The translations under genes were made by a program, and so were the position numbers. The notes beneath the pieces are model-generated. The model was given only the letters and a program-made list of their open reading frames with translations. It searched no databases and had not been told where the DNA came from. From Xanthocytophaga flava (GTDB lineage: Bacteria > Bacteroidota > Bacteroidia > Cytophagales > 172606-1): DNA of 64,000 nt. Of the stretch, positions 55,479-64,000 are shown in pieces; within the stretch, counting starts at the first letter, position 1; each line of letters begins with the position of its first letter. The DNA is taken from contig JASJOS010000001.1 in NCBI GenBank assembly GCA_030068525.1, forward strand, positions 372,001-436,000. Direction: 5' to 3'.

Positions 55479-56027
55479 CTAAGGCTGGGTATTTCCGAAA
55501 GTCTGCTCCATAGCATCGTTAATGGCGAGTAAGTCAAATACTTTGGCAGGATTAGATGCCTTACGTAACTGTACATGTGGTATATCCGGAAAACTTTTCC
55601 AGAAATACCCAGCATCCAGCCCCAGCTTTTTAGCTTCGCCAGCATAGATCATATATCCATTGATACCATTGACTACCTCTGTGGCACTCCATACAGCCTC
55701 ATTGTTCACTACCCAGAAGCAATCCATCGCTTCTCCCCACTGATGCCACGACAAACCTGGAATAGCATTGGTTACATGATCCCCATGCTGAGGTCCAACG
55801 ACCTCCAGGCAATGTGCCAGAAACAAGGCATTTTTCTGCTTTAGTTCATTTATTTTTTTTCGGATTTCTTCGATGGTTCGGGACTGTCTCCAATATCTTG
55901 CCTGCACAAAAGGAGAACGCAGGGTTTCATTGGGACGCATGACTACTCCGCGAAGTTTACAGTTCTCAAGTAGTGCCTGCGCTTTTTCTTTAAACTCAGG
56001 AGTGAGCACATCCAGACTGGCTGCCAT
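55479..56027 (-). CDS. M15 family peptidase, phage endolysin-like
   Basis: The zinc-peptidase motifs are visible: a His and Asp in SWHQWGEAMDCF and the final His in IPHVQLRKAS, as in VanY/L-alanyl-D-glutamate endopeptidases. The Cys within the Asp motif and YWRQSRT resemble phage cell-wall hydrolases. No signal peptide is present, so export would need a holin or lysis, or the protein is a domesticated phage remnant. It is the first gene of the cassette. Confidence 0.78.
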   Translation of the reverse strand: MAASLDVLTPEFKEKAQALLENCKLRGVVMRPNETLRSPFVQARYWRQSRTIEEIRKKINELKQKNALFLAHCLEVVGPQHGDHVTNAIPGLSWHQWGEAMDCFWVVNNEAVWSATEVVNGINGYMIYAGEAKKLGLDAGYFWKSFPDIPHVQLRKASNPAKVFDLLAINDAMEQTFGNTQP

Positions 56028-56240
56028 AAAAATTGTTGCTTAGATCAAAAACGGTGTTACAAATATTCTCTTTACTCTTAGCAAACCTAGCACAAAGACT
56101 GACTACCTGAAAGGTAACAATAAATAAATACAATACACACATTTACAGGAAGTTATTTAAGAGAACATACAAGCATTAGATAGAATCCATCAACATAACA
56201 CAACTAGTAGCACATATCAAAGCCTTTCAAACAAAACTTC

Positions 56241-56504
56241 TGGGGTAAGCGGGGATTAATGGGGTCAGATATGGGGTGTGTTTAACTAGTTGATACTGAG
56301 ATGGGGTAAGAGGGGCGTCATTTTTTGACAAAAACTCTCCCGGACAAACGGGAATAGTGGGGTAAATATGTACTATATATAGTGTTTTTTATATTATTCT
56401 CTATATACATATATAAGGGAATCCTACCCCGCTTACCCCCGCCTCTGTATCAACTAGTTAAATATACCCCAAATTCTACCCCCAGCCTACCCCATCTTAC
56501 CCCA
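56241..56504. repeat. Long imperfect inverted repeat 2 (GGGGTAAG family)
   Basis: The left arm 56241-56315 (TGGGGTAAGCGGGG...) and the right arm 56427-56504 are reverse complements with mismatches and a 2-base indel. A 16-base core TTTAACTAGTTGATAC (56281-56296) matches 56447-56462 exactly. Each arm begins and ends with GGGGTAAG-type words. The 111-base centre is AT-rich with ACTATATATAGT. Composition is far from its surroundings, with G on one strand and C on the other. Confidence 0.8.
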
Positions 56505-56558
56505 AAGGCGCATAGAGAATAATTCAAGACCTTTGTAGTACCTATTACGCTAAAACGT

Positions 56559-56830
56559 GACAGGCTGTCGACTTAAAGAAACACAAGAAAGAAACTTCCT
56601 ACTTAGAACAAGGCGTGGCAGGCTATTGTTGGAACAGGGGTAACAAGATCGGCAACCTTTCCAACTGAAGTTTACTTATTGAGAAACCAGGCAGGGCTCT
56701 ATTTGTCACAAGTTTCTTTCAGAAGGACAAAAAATAAATAAGAGAAAAATAGAAGGTGGTTCTTAAGTTAACAGCCTTGGCAGGCTATTGATAGGAATAT
56801 TATTTCAATAGGACAAAGAAAAAATAAGAG
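56559..56830 (+). repeat. Mosaic repeat element, copy A and diverged neighbours
   Basis: 56644-56728 aligns with copy B at 52458-52565 (reverse) and ends with the same word TTCTTTCAGAAGGAC (56714-56728). Around it, GTGACAGGCT (56559 region), GTGGCAGGCTATTG (56609 region) and TTGGCAGGCTATTG (56775 region) look like starts of further diverged copies. The tails ...GGACAAAAAATAAATAAG and ...GGACAAAGAAAAAATAAG are also alike. Confidence 0.55.
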
Positions 56831-57112
56831 CCCACAAAAGAATAGGTCTCTTAAAACTCTTCCATTAACTGATGAACTTTTATTACCTACAGTATTTATA
56901 TTAGAAATACTCTTCATCTGATACAAGTGTAAGAAATAGCAGAAACACGGGATTTTTTTACTGTACAAACCCACTACCTTTACTGCACAGTTTATTTTTC
57001 AGGTATTCTCAGAAAAATTAACAGAATAACCGGCTCTGAGCCTCCTATTCGACCCGTTACTGCCAAATCAAATCATAGGACCAGATTACTGTATTACATA
57101 TTTTGTTTATTC

Positions 57113-57667
57113 ATGAGATTCTATTCCCTACTTCTGTATATAGCAATTACAACTCTCTGCAGTGGCAATTCATTTGCCCAAAAGTCTGAGAAAGAAGACC
57201 CTAAGTTAGGCCCTAACCCTGTATATTTCCTGGATAATGCAGAAGTGATGCCAGATACGTTGAGTTTGCCTAGCCTGGGTAATATTATCAATGTTTTTGT
57301 ATATTATGATCATGATGCAATAAAACGCGCAGGAGCAAAGGCAAAAGATGGTGTGGTGTATATTGAAACAATGGCGTATGTACGAAACCGGTTTGTAAAG
57401 CTGCTTCGTAACTATTCCAGTGCTTATGACAAATTATATGCACAATCAGGTAGCGATAGCTCATTTCAGTACATACTGAATGGAAAGGCGCTGAAAAAAT
57501 ATGATGAAGGGGATCTGGACATTAAAAACAAACACCTGATTCAAAGTTTAGAGGTTATTACAGCAGATCAGCTACGTACCAGATATAATATCACAGATAA
57601 ACAAGCTGGCGTTGTTCTTACAACTCAGAAAGACAAACCTGTCCGCCCCGGCCATAAAAAAAAGTAA
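57113..57667 (+). CDS. Exported protein of unknown function
   Basis: The 184-residue protein has a signal peptide (MRFYSLLLYIAITTLCSGNSFAQ) and a lysine-rich C-terminus (PVRPGHKKK). The interior segments NVFVYYDHDAIKRAGAKAKDGVVYIET and AGVVLTTQKDK loosely resemble TonB-plug-like strands, but no family is certain. It is alone on the plus strand, convergent with the S41 peptidase gene across a shared terminator. Confidence 0.6.
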   Translation: MRFYSLLLYIAITTLCSGNSFAQKSEKEDPKLGPNPVYFLDNAEVMPDTLSLPSLGNIINVFVYYDHDAIKRAGAKAKDGVVYIETMAYVRNRFVKLLRNYSSAYDKLYAQSGSDSSFQYILNGKALKKYDEGDLDIKNKHLIQSLEVITADQLRTRYNITDKQAGVVLTTQKDKPVRPGHKKK

Positions 57668-57690
57668 AAGACCCGATTTACCCTTCATAA

Positions 57691-57725
57691 AAAACTCCTT
57701 CCCATACAGGAAGGAGTTTTCTTTT
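57691..57725. terminator. Bidirectional terminator, first of an inverted pair
   Basis: AAAACTCCTTCC (57691-57702) and GGAAGGAGTTTT (57709-57720) pair perfectly around a 6-base loop, with T-rich flanks on both sides. The 18-base core CCTTCCCATACAGGAAGG recurs in reverse complement at 63207-63224. Confidence 0.85.
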
Positions 57726-57763
57726 AACTAGTAAGTTCTTCTCTAAAATACAGCCTCTTCCAG

Positions 57764-59989
57764 TTAGTTGCCAACAGGGCTAATTATCTCTATTGCTTTC
57801 TCCAAAATTTCATCTATACCTGTTCTTATTCCTTGAATTGTCGGTTTAATTTCCATATCAGGTACAATTCCAATCCTTTGAGTTTCCTTTCCGTCAGGAT
57901 AATATACCCCAATGCCACTAATCATTGTACTTATTCCACCAGGCAAGTAGAATTGTGACACATTACCGTCTGCCCCTGCTGTTGTCGAACCAATAACGGT
58001 TGCATTTGGATGAACCCGATAGGCCATGGCATGAAACTCTGCAGAGCTCTGTGAAACTTCATTGAGGAGAATAACTACCTTCCCTTTGTAAGGAGTTTTG
58101 TTTTTCGTTCCTGTATTTAACGGCTTGGCAAAAGTAAAAAGACCTGGACTTTCACTACTCCCATGCGTAAATTTAACAAACGGAGTACTTTTTGACAGCA
58201 AATAACCGCTTAAATCATGAATAGGGAAATCTGAAGGATAATTTCTCAGGTCGATAATTAACCCTTTGGTATTTTCTATTTGCTTCCAGATTTCAGGAAG
58301 ATATTTTCTTTTAAGAGAGCCGTTGTTTATATATGAGATGTCCTTATTTATGAGCTTAAAACAAGTGTCTGTAACCTGATATTTACTGTAAATGTTAATA
58401 TCCTTCGAAGTATAGGTTTTTACTATTTTGGACTCTGTTTTTCCATCTCTTATAAATTCTATGCTAATAATAGAGTCATTACTCCTTAGTAGTTTTGAGG
58501 CAATATCTCTTAACTTGGTTGGGTAATTTGAAGCAGGAGAATAGTTTACCCTCTCTTTTACTAGTTGCTCAACAGGTCTATTATTTATAGCTAAAATCAC
58601 ATCACCAAGTAGTAATTGTGTTTCTTTTCCTAGTTTATCATCATAAAAGCCTGTAACAACAGGTTTACTTTCAACAAAGGTTAGTTCAGCAGCAGCATAA
58701 CGAAACCCAAAATAATGATTTAATGCTTCATTGCGACCCCAAATATTTGCATGAGTGTCATGAACCCGACCGATCAGTTCCAGAACAGTAAGCGTGTAGT
58801 GTGTTTCTTCTTTTGCTTCAAGAAATTTAGGTATAAATTCTTCTAATACATTTTTCCAATCTTCTTCAATTAAATTTTTATAAGGGAAATAATAGTGAAT
58901 AATATTCCAATATCTGTACAAAGCCAAAAGACGAAAACCTGCATCAGGATACTTCATTGACGAATAAGCATTCTCATGCGTAAAGTCAGGATTACCCACT
59001 TGCGTTTGTAAATCTATATAGTAATGTTCCTTCGTTCTATTCGCATTTTTAACTTTTACCAGTAAGGAAGTAAGGTCATCTGAAAAACCGGAATTCCTAA
59101 TCCATGCTAAATCCGGTGCAATTTTTACTTCTGATGACTTATCTATTGTTTCTTTACCTTGTGAAAACTCACCCAAACTTTCTATCCATTTTACCAGGAT
59201 GTCATCACGAGTATGTTCGTTGTCAGAATTCAGAACTTTCGGAAGAATTCTAAAAAGTTCATAATCCCAATTGTATTCTCCTTTTGCAATAGCAGGATGA
59301 TAGTATTTTAAAAAGCCCCAAATTAAACCAAGGGTCTTTAGATTCTTGATTTGGCCTTTCTCAACAGAAATGTTTGTAATCGGCGATCCCTTGTCAAACT
59401 CTTTATCTTTTTCGGCACGAAACACTTTTCTTTCAAAGGGCTTGAGGTCGTAGACATCTTTCCCATCAATAGTTATACCCAGATTATCTAACCACATTTT
59501 GCCTTTTCCTACTAATAATCCCCCAACAACAATTTGTTTTGTTTTTTCAGGATTCATATCAAGGGTTATTTCATATTTTTTCCAGTCAGTTGTTCCTTTT
59601 ACACCATTTTTTTTCATATTGTCAAAAGCAATAGAGGGATCAATTCTCATCCAAAGACCAGCATATCCATCTGTCACATTCTCGGTTTTAATATACCCCG
59701 TAAGGGTTATTTTCTTACCTGGGTAGTTATCGGGAAGTGTAAAAGCCCAAGCCTTGAAGTCTTTATCTCCGTCTTTAAACTCAATAGAGACAGCATATTT
59801 TCCGCTTTTTAGAGTAAGTGAGTCGAGGGAAATAGTATAATTTGGACTCCCAAAATTGCTCCAGCCGATAGGAATTCCATTTTTAATACCTTCAAAGTCA
59901 AAATTAAATTTTGAAGAAATTTCTTTCGTCTGGCAATACGAAGCTATTGAAACTAATAAGATTAAAAATGTCAGGGATGTTTTTTTCAT
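57764..59989 (-). CDS. Exported S41 family peptidase with N-terminal carbohydrate-binding-like domain
   Basis: After a signal peptide (MKKTSLTFLILLVSIASYCQ) comes a beta-sandwich (about residues 25-175; FDFEGIKNGIPIGWSNFG and GKMWLDNLGITIDGK) like carbohydrate-binding modules. A helical middle region follows, then a PDZ-like part (LLLGDVILAINNRPVEQLV) and the tail-specific protease domain. The nucleophile is the Ser in SQSSAEFHAMAYR, with STTAGADGN as the oxyanion loop. The natural substrate is unknown. 741 residues. Confidence 0.85.
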   Translation of the reverse strand: MKKTSLTFLILLVSIASYCQTKEISSKFNFDFEGIKNGIPIGWSNFGSPNYTISLDSLTLKSGKYAVSIEFKDGDKDFKAWAFTLPDNYPGKKITLTGYIKTENVTDGYAGLWMRIDPSIAFDNMKKNGVKGTTDWKKYEITLDMNPEKTKQIVVGGLLVGKGKMWLDNLGITIDGKDVYDLKPFERKVFRAEKDKEFDKGSPITNISVEKGQIKNLKTLGLIWGFLKYYHPAIAKGEYNWDYELFRILPKVLNSDNEHTRDDILVKWIESLGEFSQGKETIDKSSEVKIAPDLAWIRNSGFSDDLTSLLVKVKNANRTKEHYYIDLQTQVGNPDFTHENAYSSMKYPDAGFRLLALYRYWNIIHYYFPYKNLIEEDWKNVLEEFIPKFLEAKEETHYTLTVLELIGRVHDTHANIWGRNEALNHYFGFRYAAAELTFVESKPVVTGFYDDKLGKETQLLLGDVILAINNRPVEQLVKERVNYSPASNYPTKLRDIASKLLRSNDSIISIEFIRDGKTESKIVKTYTSKDINIYSKYQVTDTCFKLINKDISYINNGSLKRKYLPEIWKQIENTKGLIIDLRNYPSDFPIHDLSGYLLSKSTPFVKFTHGSSESPGLFTFAKPLNTGTKNKTPYKGKVVILLNEVSQSSAEFHAMAYRVHPNATVIGSTTAGADGNVSQFYLPGGISTMISGIGVYYPDGKETQRIGIVPDMEIKPTIQGIRTGIDEILEKAIEIISPVGN

Positions 59990-60752
59990 TGTTGTCCATG
60001 TTTTAAACTGTTAACTTATGTTTCATTTCGATGTATATAATCATGTCTTTATAAAGAGTAGAATATGCTTACATCTTGAAGAGGGATCAGTTACATACTT
60101 TACAAACAACCAGACCTAATAAAAGACGCTAAACATATTTTACAGAAGTAACTAATCGAAAGAGCTATCCAGACAAGTAGCAATTCACCCAATAAATTTT
60201 AAATAAAATACTCATAAAAATAGTACTCTCTTCTACTAATTAACGGTTTGTAATTTATTTTTATACAGAATCCCAGAATAATAATCTAGCAGAATGATTA
60301 AATACTACATTTAACAAGCATGAGTGGAGAAGATAAGTAACAAAAGATGTACACCAGTGTACAGTAATAGCCAATTAACTAAATCTGCTTCTTTGTACAA
60401 TCAAACAAAGTCATTGATGGAAACAAAGAATAAATGGAGGAAAAGACTTACCAGCCAATACACTGCCTGATGTGTCGAAGCCAATGCAACTGGTTTACAA
60501 ATAGAAATAGCCTCTAGTAGGCTAATAGAACAAGATTTGTATCTATCAAGTGGAGATGAATCAATGAATGCACTTTTAGCTCGGTCAATTTCTTTCGAAA
60601 TCATTCAAGAGATTATGAGAAAACAACTAAAAGTGCACAAGCCTGAAGTGTATGGACTAATCATCAAAGTAGTCTTAATCGTTTCCAATTTTTAGCGAAT
60701 GTAATTTTCAAAGATATCCTTCATTAAAAACACACGCCGTCAGACCAACAAC
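59990..60752. other. Intergenic region of 763 bases, possibly with a decayed gene
   Basis: AT-rich sequence without a convincing gene. Around 60400-60610 the base composition is more coding-like and short frames exist on both strands, but each is broken by stops and matches no family I recognise. Confidence 0.35.
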
Positions 60753-61109
60753 CTATTTCCCCGTAATTTTCTTCCGGTGTGCAATCCCCCATTCGGTAAG
60801 ATTAGTAATAATAGTCTGCAATGACTTTCCGTGTTCAGTGAGTTCATACTGAACTGTTATAGGCTGTGTATCTAAAACCGTTCTCTTAATCAATTCGTTG
60901 AGTTCCAATTCTTTCAACTCCTTGCTCAACATTTTATTAGAAATACCAGCTACATCATTCAGGATATCAGAAAACCGCCTTTTGTTGTAATAGCAAATAG
61001 AGGATATAATCGCTATTTTCCACTTCCCATTCAGCACATCCATAGAATCCTGAACAGCCATCATTTCCTTTTTGTGTTGCTGTTCTTCACGTACTTTACA
61101 TTCCATCAT
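60753..61109 (-). CDS. HxlR family transcriptional regulator
   Basis: The 118-residue winged-helix protein contains the HxlR signature: LNGKWKIAIIS, RRFSDILNDVAGISNKMLSKELKELELNELI and VQYELTEHGKSL. One Cys (C4) and one in ICYYN could respond to oxidation or aldehydes, as in some members. It is divergent from two short-chain dehydrogenase genes, which it probably controls. Confidence 0.92.
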   Translation of the reverse strand: MMECKVREEQQHKKEMMAVQDSMDVLNGKWKIAIISSICYYNKRRFSDILNDVAGISNKMLSKELKELELNELIKRTVLDTQPITVQYELTEHGKSLQTIITNLTEWGIAHRKKITGK

Positions 61110-61110
61110 A

Positions 61111-61160
61111 GGTTACTTGGTTACTTCAAGGTTACAGTTACTTTTCGTAACAAAGTTACC
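61111..61160. promoter_or_regulatory. GTTAC repeat operator region with the hxlR-type gene promoter
   Basis: GGTTACTT, GGTTACTT, GGTTAC, GTTACTT and the inverse GTAAC, then GTTACC, fall within 50 bases directly upstream of the regulator gene. TAACTTTG (61151-61158, minus strand) fits a -7 promoter element, so repressor bound here could block its own gene. HxlR proteins often bind such repeats next to their gene. Confidence 0.55.
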
Positions 61161-61213
61161 AAAATAAATTCACATGCGCTAACATTGCAGCTCAATCATT
61201 CAATACTAAACAC

Positions 61214-61969
61214 ATGAGCAAATTAAAAAACAAGGTAGCTATAGTTACGGGTGCGTCAAAAGGTATAGGAGCCTCTATTGCCGAATACTTTGCAGCAGAA
61301 GGTGCAAAAGTCGTGGTAAACTATGCGTCAAGCAAGGAAGGTGCAGATAAAGTTGTAAAAGCCATAACTAATAACGGCGGAACGGCAGTTTCCATACAAG
61401 GTGACGTATCAAAAGAGGCAGATGTAGCCCGATTGTTTGAAGAAACCAAAAATACGTTTGGCACATTGGATATTCTGGTAAACAATGCAGGCATTTATCT
61501 GTACGAGCCTATTGAACAAATCTCAGAAGAGACTTTTCATCAGCAGTTCAATATTAACGTTCTGGGCTCTTTACTTACCATTCAGGCAGCTGTAAAACTG
61601 TTTGGGGATAAAAAAGGCAACATTATAAACATTAGTTCAGAAGCTGGTAAAATGCCTTTGCCAACAGGTTCAATTTATTCTGCTACCAAAGCGGCCCTAG
61701 ATGCTGTTACCATTTCTCTCTCGAAAGAGTTTAGTGGACGAAACATTCGCATCAACTCTATTTTGCCAGGCGTTGTAGAAACCGAAGGCTCACGTAGCGC
61801 AGGTTTTATCGGTAGTGAAGCAGAAACAAAATTAGTTGCCAATACTCCACTGGGTCGCTCTGGTAAACCGGATGATATCGCGAAAGTGGCTGTATTTCTG
61901 GCTTCTGATGATTCGGGATGGATTACAGGCGAAAAAATCTCAGTTTCAGGTGGTATCTATGGTTTGTAA
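61214..61969 (+). CDS. Short-chain dehydrogenase/reductase, classical type
   Basis: The Rossmann motif TGASKGIG, the NNAG motif and the active-site YSATK with upstream Ser (NISSEAGK) are all present, as is the C-terminal WITGEKISVSGG. At 251 residues it has the classical FabG/glucose dehydrogenase form and probably uses NADP(H), judging by NYASSKEGADKVV after the second strand. Substrate unknown. It faces the HxlR gene. Confidence 0.9.
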   Translation: MSKLKNKVAIVTGASKGIGASIAEYFAAEGAKVVVNYASSKEGADKVVKAITNNGGTAVSIQGDVSKEADVARLFEETKNTFGTLDILVNNAGIYLYEPIEQISEETFHQQFNINVLGSLLTIQAAVKLFGDKKGNIINISSEAGKMPLPTGSIYSATKAALDAVTISLSKEFSGRNIRINSILPGVVETEGSRSAGFIGSEAETKLVANTPLGRSGKPDDIAKVAVFLASDDSGWITGEKISVSGGIYGL

Positions 61970-62071
61970 CAGGACAGTCCCATCACAAAAGCCTTATCAC
62001 TGGTTACTTGTAATCAGGAGAAGGCATTTCTTCTCAAGTTTTGATAAGTCGAACAATAAAAAGTAAAGATA

Positions 62072-63067
62072 ATGGAAAAGACTAATTATAATGGAGCACT
62101 ACAAACACCGCTAGGCTCTGGGTTTAGTAAGACTTCAACCTCAACAGATGTCATCAAAGGCATTGATCTGACAGGTAAAATTGCTATCGTAACAGGCGGT
62201 TATACAGGTATTGGTTTGGAAACTACAAAGACACTAGCAGCTGCAGGAGCTACAGTAATTGTACCTGCCAGAAGCCTGGAAAAAGCACAGCAAAATCTGG
62301 CAGGTATTACCCATGTAGAACTGGAAGAAATGGACTTAATGGACCATACTTCCATAGATCGTTTTGCTGAAAAATTTTTGGCGTCAGGCAGGGCATTGCA
62401 TCTGCTTATCCATAATGCAGGGATTATGTTCGTTCCTTTACGCAGGGATAGCAGAGGCATAGAATCCCAATTATCAACAAATTATCTAGCACCCTTTCAA
62501 CTCACGGCACGACTTTGGAGTGCACTGAAAAAAGCCAATGGGGCAAGAGTAGTGAATGTATCTTCTCTGGGACACCAGTTTGCACCGTTCAACTTTGAAG
62601 ACCCAAATTTTGAAAACCGTACATATGAAACGTTAGCTGGGTATGGACAATCAAAAACAGCATTAAATCTATTTTCTCTTGAATTAGACAACCGTGCCAG
62701 AACACATAATGTAAGAGCCTATGCATTGCACCCAGGCAATATTATGGGAACAGAACTGGCAAGAGATGCATCGGTGGAAACATTTCAGCAGCTTGGCTTA
62801 GTTGATGAAAAAGGCGAATTTTTGCCTGAATTTGCAGCTTCACTCAAAACCATTCCGCAAGGTACAGCAACAACCATCTGGTGTGCTACAAGTCCATTAT
62901 TACATACAATAGGCGGTGTATATTGTGAGGATGCAGATATTGCTGAGTTAGCATCAGACCAGGAAGTATCAGCAGGTGTAAAACGTTATTCATTAGACGA
63001 AACCAACGCAAAACAATTATGGACATTAAGCGAAAAGCTAACAGGCATTACATTTAATGTTAATTGA
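62072..63067 (+). CDS. Short-chain dehydrogenase/reductase, extended N-terminus
   Basis: The protein has the nucleotide motif TGGYTGIG, NAGIM and the active site YGQSK with Ser in NVSSLGHQ. It resembles retinol dehydrogenase/WW-domain oxidoreductase-like members. About 30 residues precede the first strand. 331 residues. It follows the first dehydrogenase by 102 bases and is likely in one transcript with it. Confidence 0.88.
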   Translation: MEKTNYNGALQTPLGSGFSKTSTSTDVIKGIDLTGKIAIVTGGYTGIGLETTKTLAAAGATVIVPARSLEKAQQNLAGITHVELEEMDLMDHTSIDRFAEKFLASGRALHLLIHNAGIMFVPLRRDSRGIESQLSTNYLAPFQLTARLWSALKKANGARVVNVSSLGHQFAPFNFEDPNFENRTYETLAGYGQSKTALNLFSLELDNRARTHNVRAYALHPGNIMGTELARDASVETFQQLGLVDEKGEFLPEFAASLKTIPQGTATTIWCATSPLLHTIGGVYCEDADIAELASDQEVSAGVKRYSLDETNAKQLWTLSEKLTGITFNVN

Positions 63068-63201
63068 GGCTATTAGGTCAAGTTAGGTATTTTATCCTGT
63101 CTCATCTTTCTCTCATTTTTGAGACTTCTAAAAGCGTCCGCCAGCACTTTGTTTACTTCCAAAAAATTATGAGATATGATAAGAGTTGATTCCTATAAAA
63201 G

Positions 63202-63235
63202 AAAACTCCTTCCTGTATGGGAAGGAATTTTCTTT
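63202..63235. terminator. Terminator, second of an inverted pair
   Basis: AAAACTCCTTCC (63202-63213) pairs with GGAAGGAATTTT (63219-63230) with one mismatch, followed by T-rich sequence. The core 63207-63224 is the exact reverse complement of that at 57697-57714. Confidence 0.75.
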
Positions 63236-63335
63236 TATGTTCGAAATAAACTGCCAGTGTTATGGATATTTCTGATAGACAAAAAATAAGCTGGTTGAAG
63301 GAAGACAGTTTATATTCCTAACATATGTCTATTCA

Positions 63336-64000
63336 TTATTGTGGATACAGGATTTGTACAGCAGAGACATCTCCTGTTGTAAATCCATTCCAGTTCAACA
63401 CATATGAATTCATTACCGAATTAGCATCTGTAGTTGGGGTGCCTGTGATAAAGATACCACTGGTTTGATCTGTGTGCAACAAACCAAAGGTATGTCCTAA
63501 TTCATGCACCATAGCAAAAAGTTTTTGTCCACTAGGCAATGAATTATAGTAGGTATTGATTTCGACTGGAGTACCAGGCCTTCCGTTGTAGGTAGGCAGA
63601 TAAGCTCTTGCTACCCAGGAAGCAGCCTCATATCCTGTTATCACCCTAATGTTGGCAGAAGTGCTACTGGTGACCTCTGAAAAGAAAAGCTTAGTCCCAT
63701 TTATATTATTCCACTGTGTCAGTGCATTTCGGGTAGCGGTTTGCCACGCACTGGGAACAGCTGGATTGATATATACTTTGATGTTAGTTACATATGTATT
63801 GCTCACCAGATAGTTATATCGCCAATGTTCTGTACGACCACCTTTACTAGCTTTCAGACGATCTTCTGCATCCTGACGGGTTACCAAAACATCTCCATTT
63901 AAAACAAAGTGTTTTTTGGTAGCATCATACACAATCTTACTTTTCTCAACACCTGTGGATGTACTAATAAACCCAATCAGGTCGTCATCAGAAGTAGCAC
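63336..64000 (-). CDS. M57 family zinc metalloprotease (partial, runs off the window)
   Basis: The zinc-binding motif HELGHTFGLLH is present, and the end carries NSVMNSYVLNWNGFTTGDVSAVQILYP, the Met-turn-like region with a helper helix. The frame stays open to the window edge, where DDDLIGFISTSTGVEKSKIVYDATKKH reads into the domain, so the 5' part and any signal peptide lie outside. A GTG near 63932 could be mistaken for a start. The family name dual-action HEIGH protease refers to similar Bacteroidota proteins. Substrates unknown. Confidence 0.85.
   Translation of the reverse strand, partial: ATSDDDLIGFISTSTGVEKSKIVYDATKKHFVLNGDVLVTRQDAEDRLKASKGGRTEHWRYNYLVSNTYVTNIKVYINPAVPSAWQTATRNALTQWNNINGTKLFFSEVTSSTSANIRVITGYEAASWVARAYLPTYNGRPGTPVEINTYYNSLPSGQKLFAMVHELGHTFGLLHTDQTSGIFITGTPTTDANSVMNSYVLNWNGFTTGDVSAVQILYPQ

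Noticed and set aside
52458..56728. Composite transposon bounded by the two mosaic repeat copies
   Set aside because: No transposase or integrase is encoded between them and no target-site duplication is visible.
56768..56974. Open frame of 68 codons on the minus strand beside the mosaic repeat
   Set aside because: Composition is hydrophobic by AT richness, it overlaps a repeat, and it has no promoter or known motif.
60401..60604. Open frame of 67 codons on the minus strand
   Set aside because: No recognisable family, no start context; kept only as a possible remnant in the gap description.

Overview
The window looks like a chromosomal segment of an aerobic member of the Bacteroidota, most likely order Cytophagales. 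The evidence is an AT-rich base composition, several promoters of the Bacteroidota type (TTTG, about 19 bases, TAnnTTTG), few Shine-Dalgarno sites, a CarB that lacks the allosteric domain, a long Lgt, and an alternative complex III operon joined to a caa3-type oxidase operon. No rRNA, tRNA, CRISPR array or intact insertion sequence was seen.

Layout. 1-20.6 kb holds mostly housekeeping genes: the tail of a response regulator, a family 2 glycoside hydrolase, dnaX, an SOS-associated peptidase, carB, lgt, yidD, an outer-membrane barrel protein, a family 9 glycosyltransferase, DUF1361 and diacylglycerol kinase genes, trxA, an NlpC/P60 hydrolase, a CBS protein, a NarX-like histidine kinase with its LuxR-type regulator, and a siroheme-synthase-type dehydrogenase. 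20.6-38.5 kb is one long leftward unit that reads actA-B-C-D-E-F, ctaC, ctaD, ctaA, ctaB, two subunit III genes, subunit IV, SCO, DUF420 and a small CxxC protein. It starts at a textbook promoter (38425-38455) and ends at a terminator (20558-20586). Together these genes would oxidise quinol, pass electrons through c-type hemes to a copper/heme oxidase, and supply heme A and CuA assembly factors.

39.4-51.7 kb is a nitrate acquisition and reduction region on the minus strand, in two blocks. The first is an outer-membrane porin, a NrtA-type binding protein, a permease and an ATPase. The second is NarK, a 1162-residue protein that fuses a molybdenum nitrate reductase to a NirB-like FAD/NAD(P)H module and a BFD [2Fe-2S] domain, a rubredoxin-tailed protein related to nitrite/sulfite reductases, and MobA for the molybdenum cofactor. 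No conventional nirB/nirD or siroheme nitrite reductase gene is present in the window.

51.7-57.1 kb is the accessory part. A three-gene cassette (FAD-dependent sugar-lactone oxidase, Bor-like lipoprotein, M15 peptidase) lies between intergenic regions full of structured repeats: two long imperfect inverted repeats of similar build but different sequence (52832-53090 and 56241-56504), a row of four small hairpins (53244-53390), and copies of a mosaic repeat that carries the same 15-base word. This is the most unusual part of the window. 57-64 kb holds a secreted protein of unknown role, an S41 peptidase, an HxlR regulator divergent from two short-chain dehydrogenases, and a partial M57 metalloprotease.
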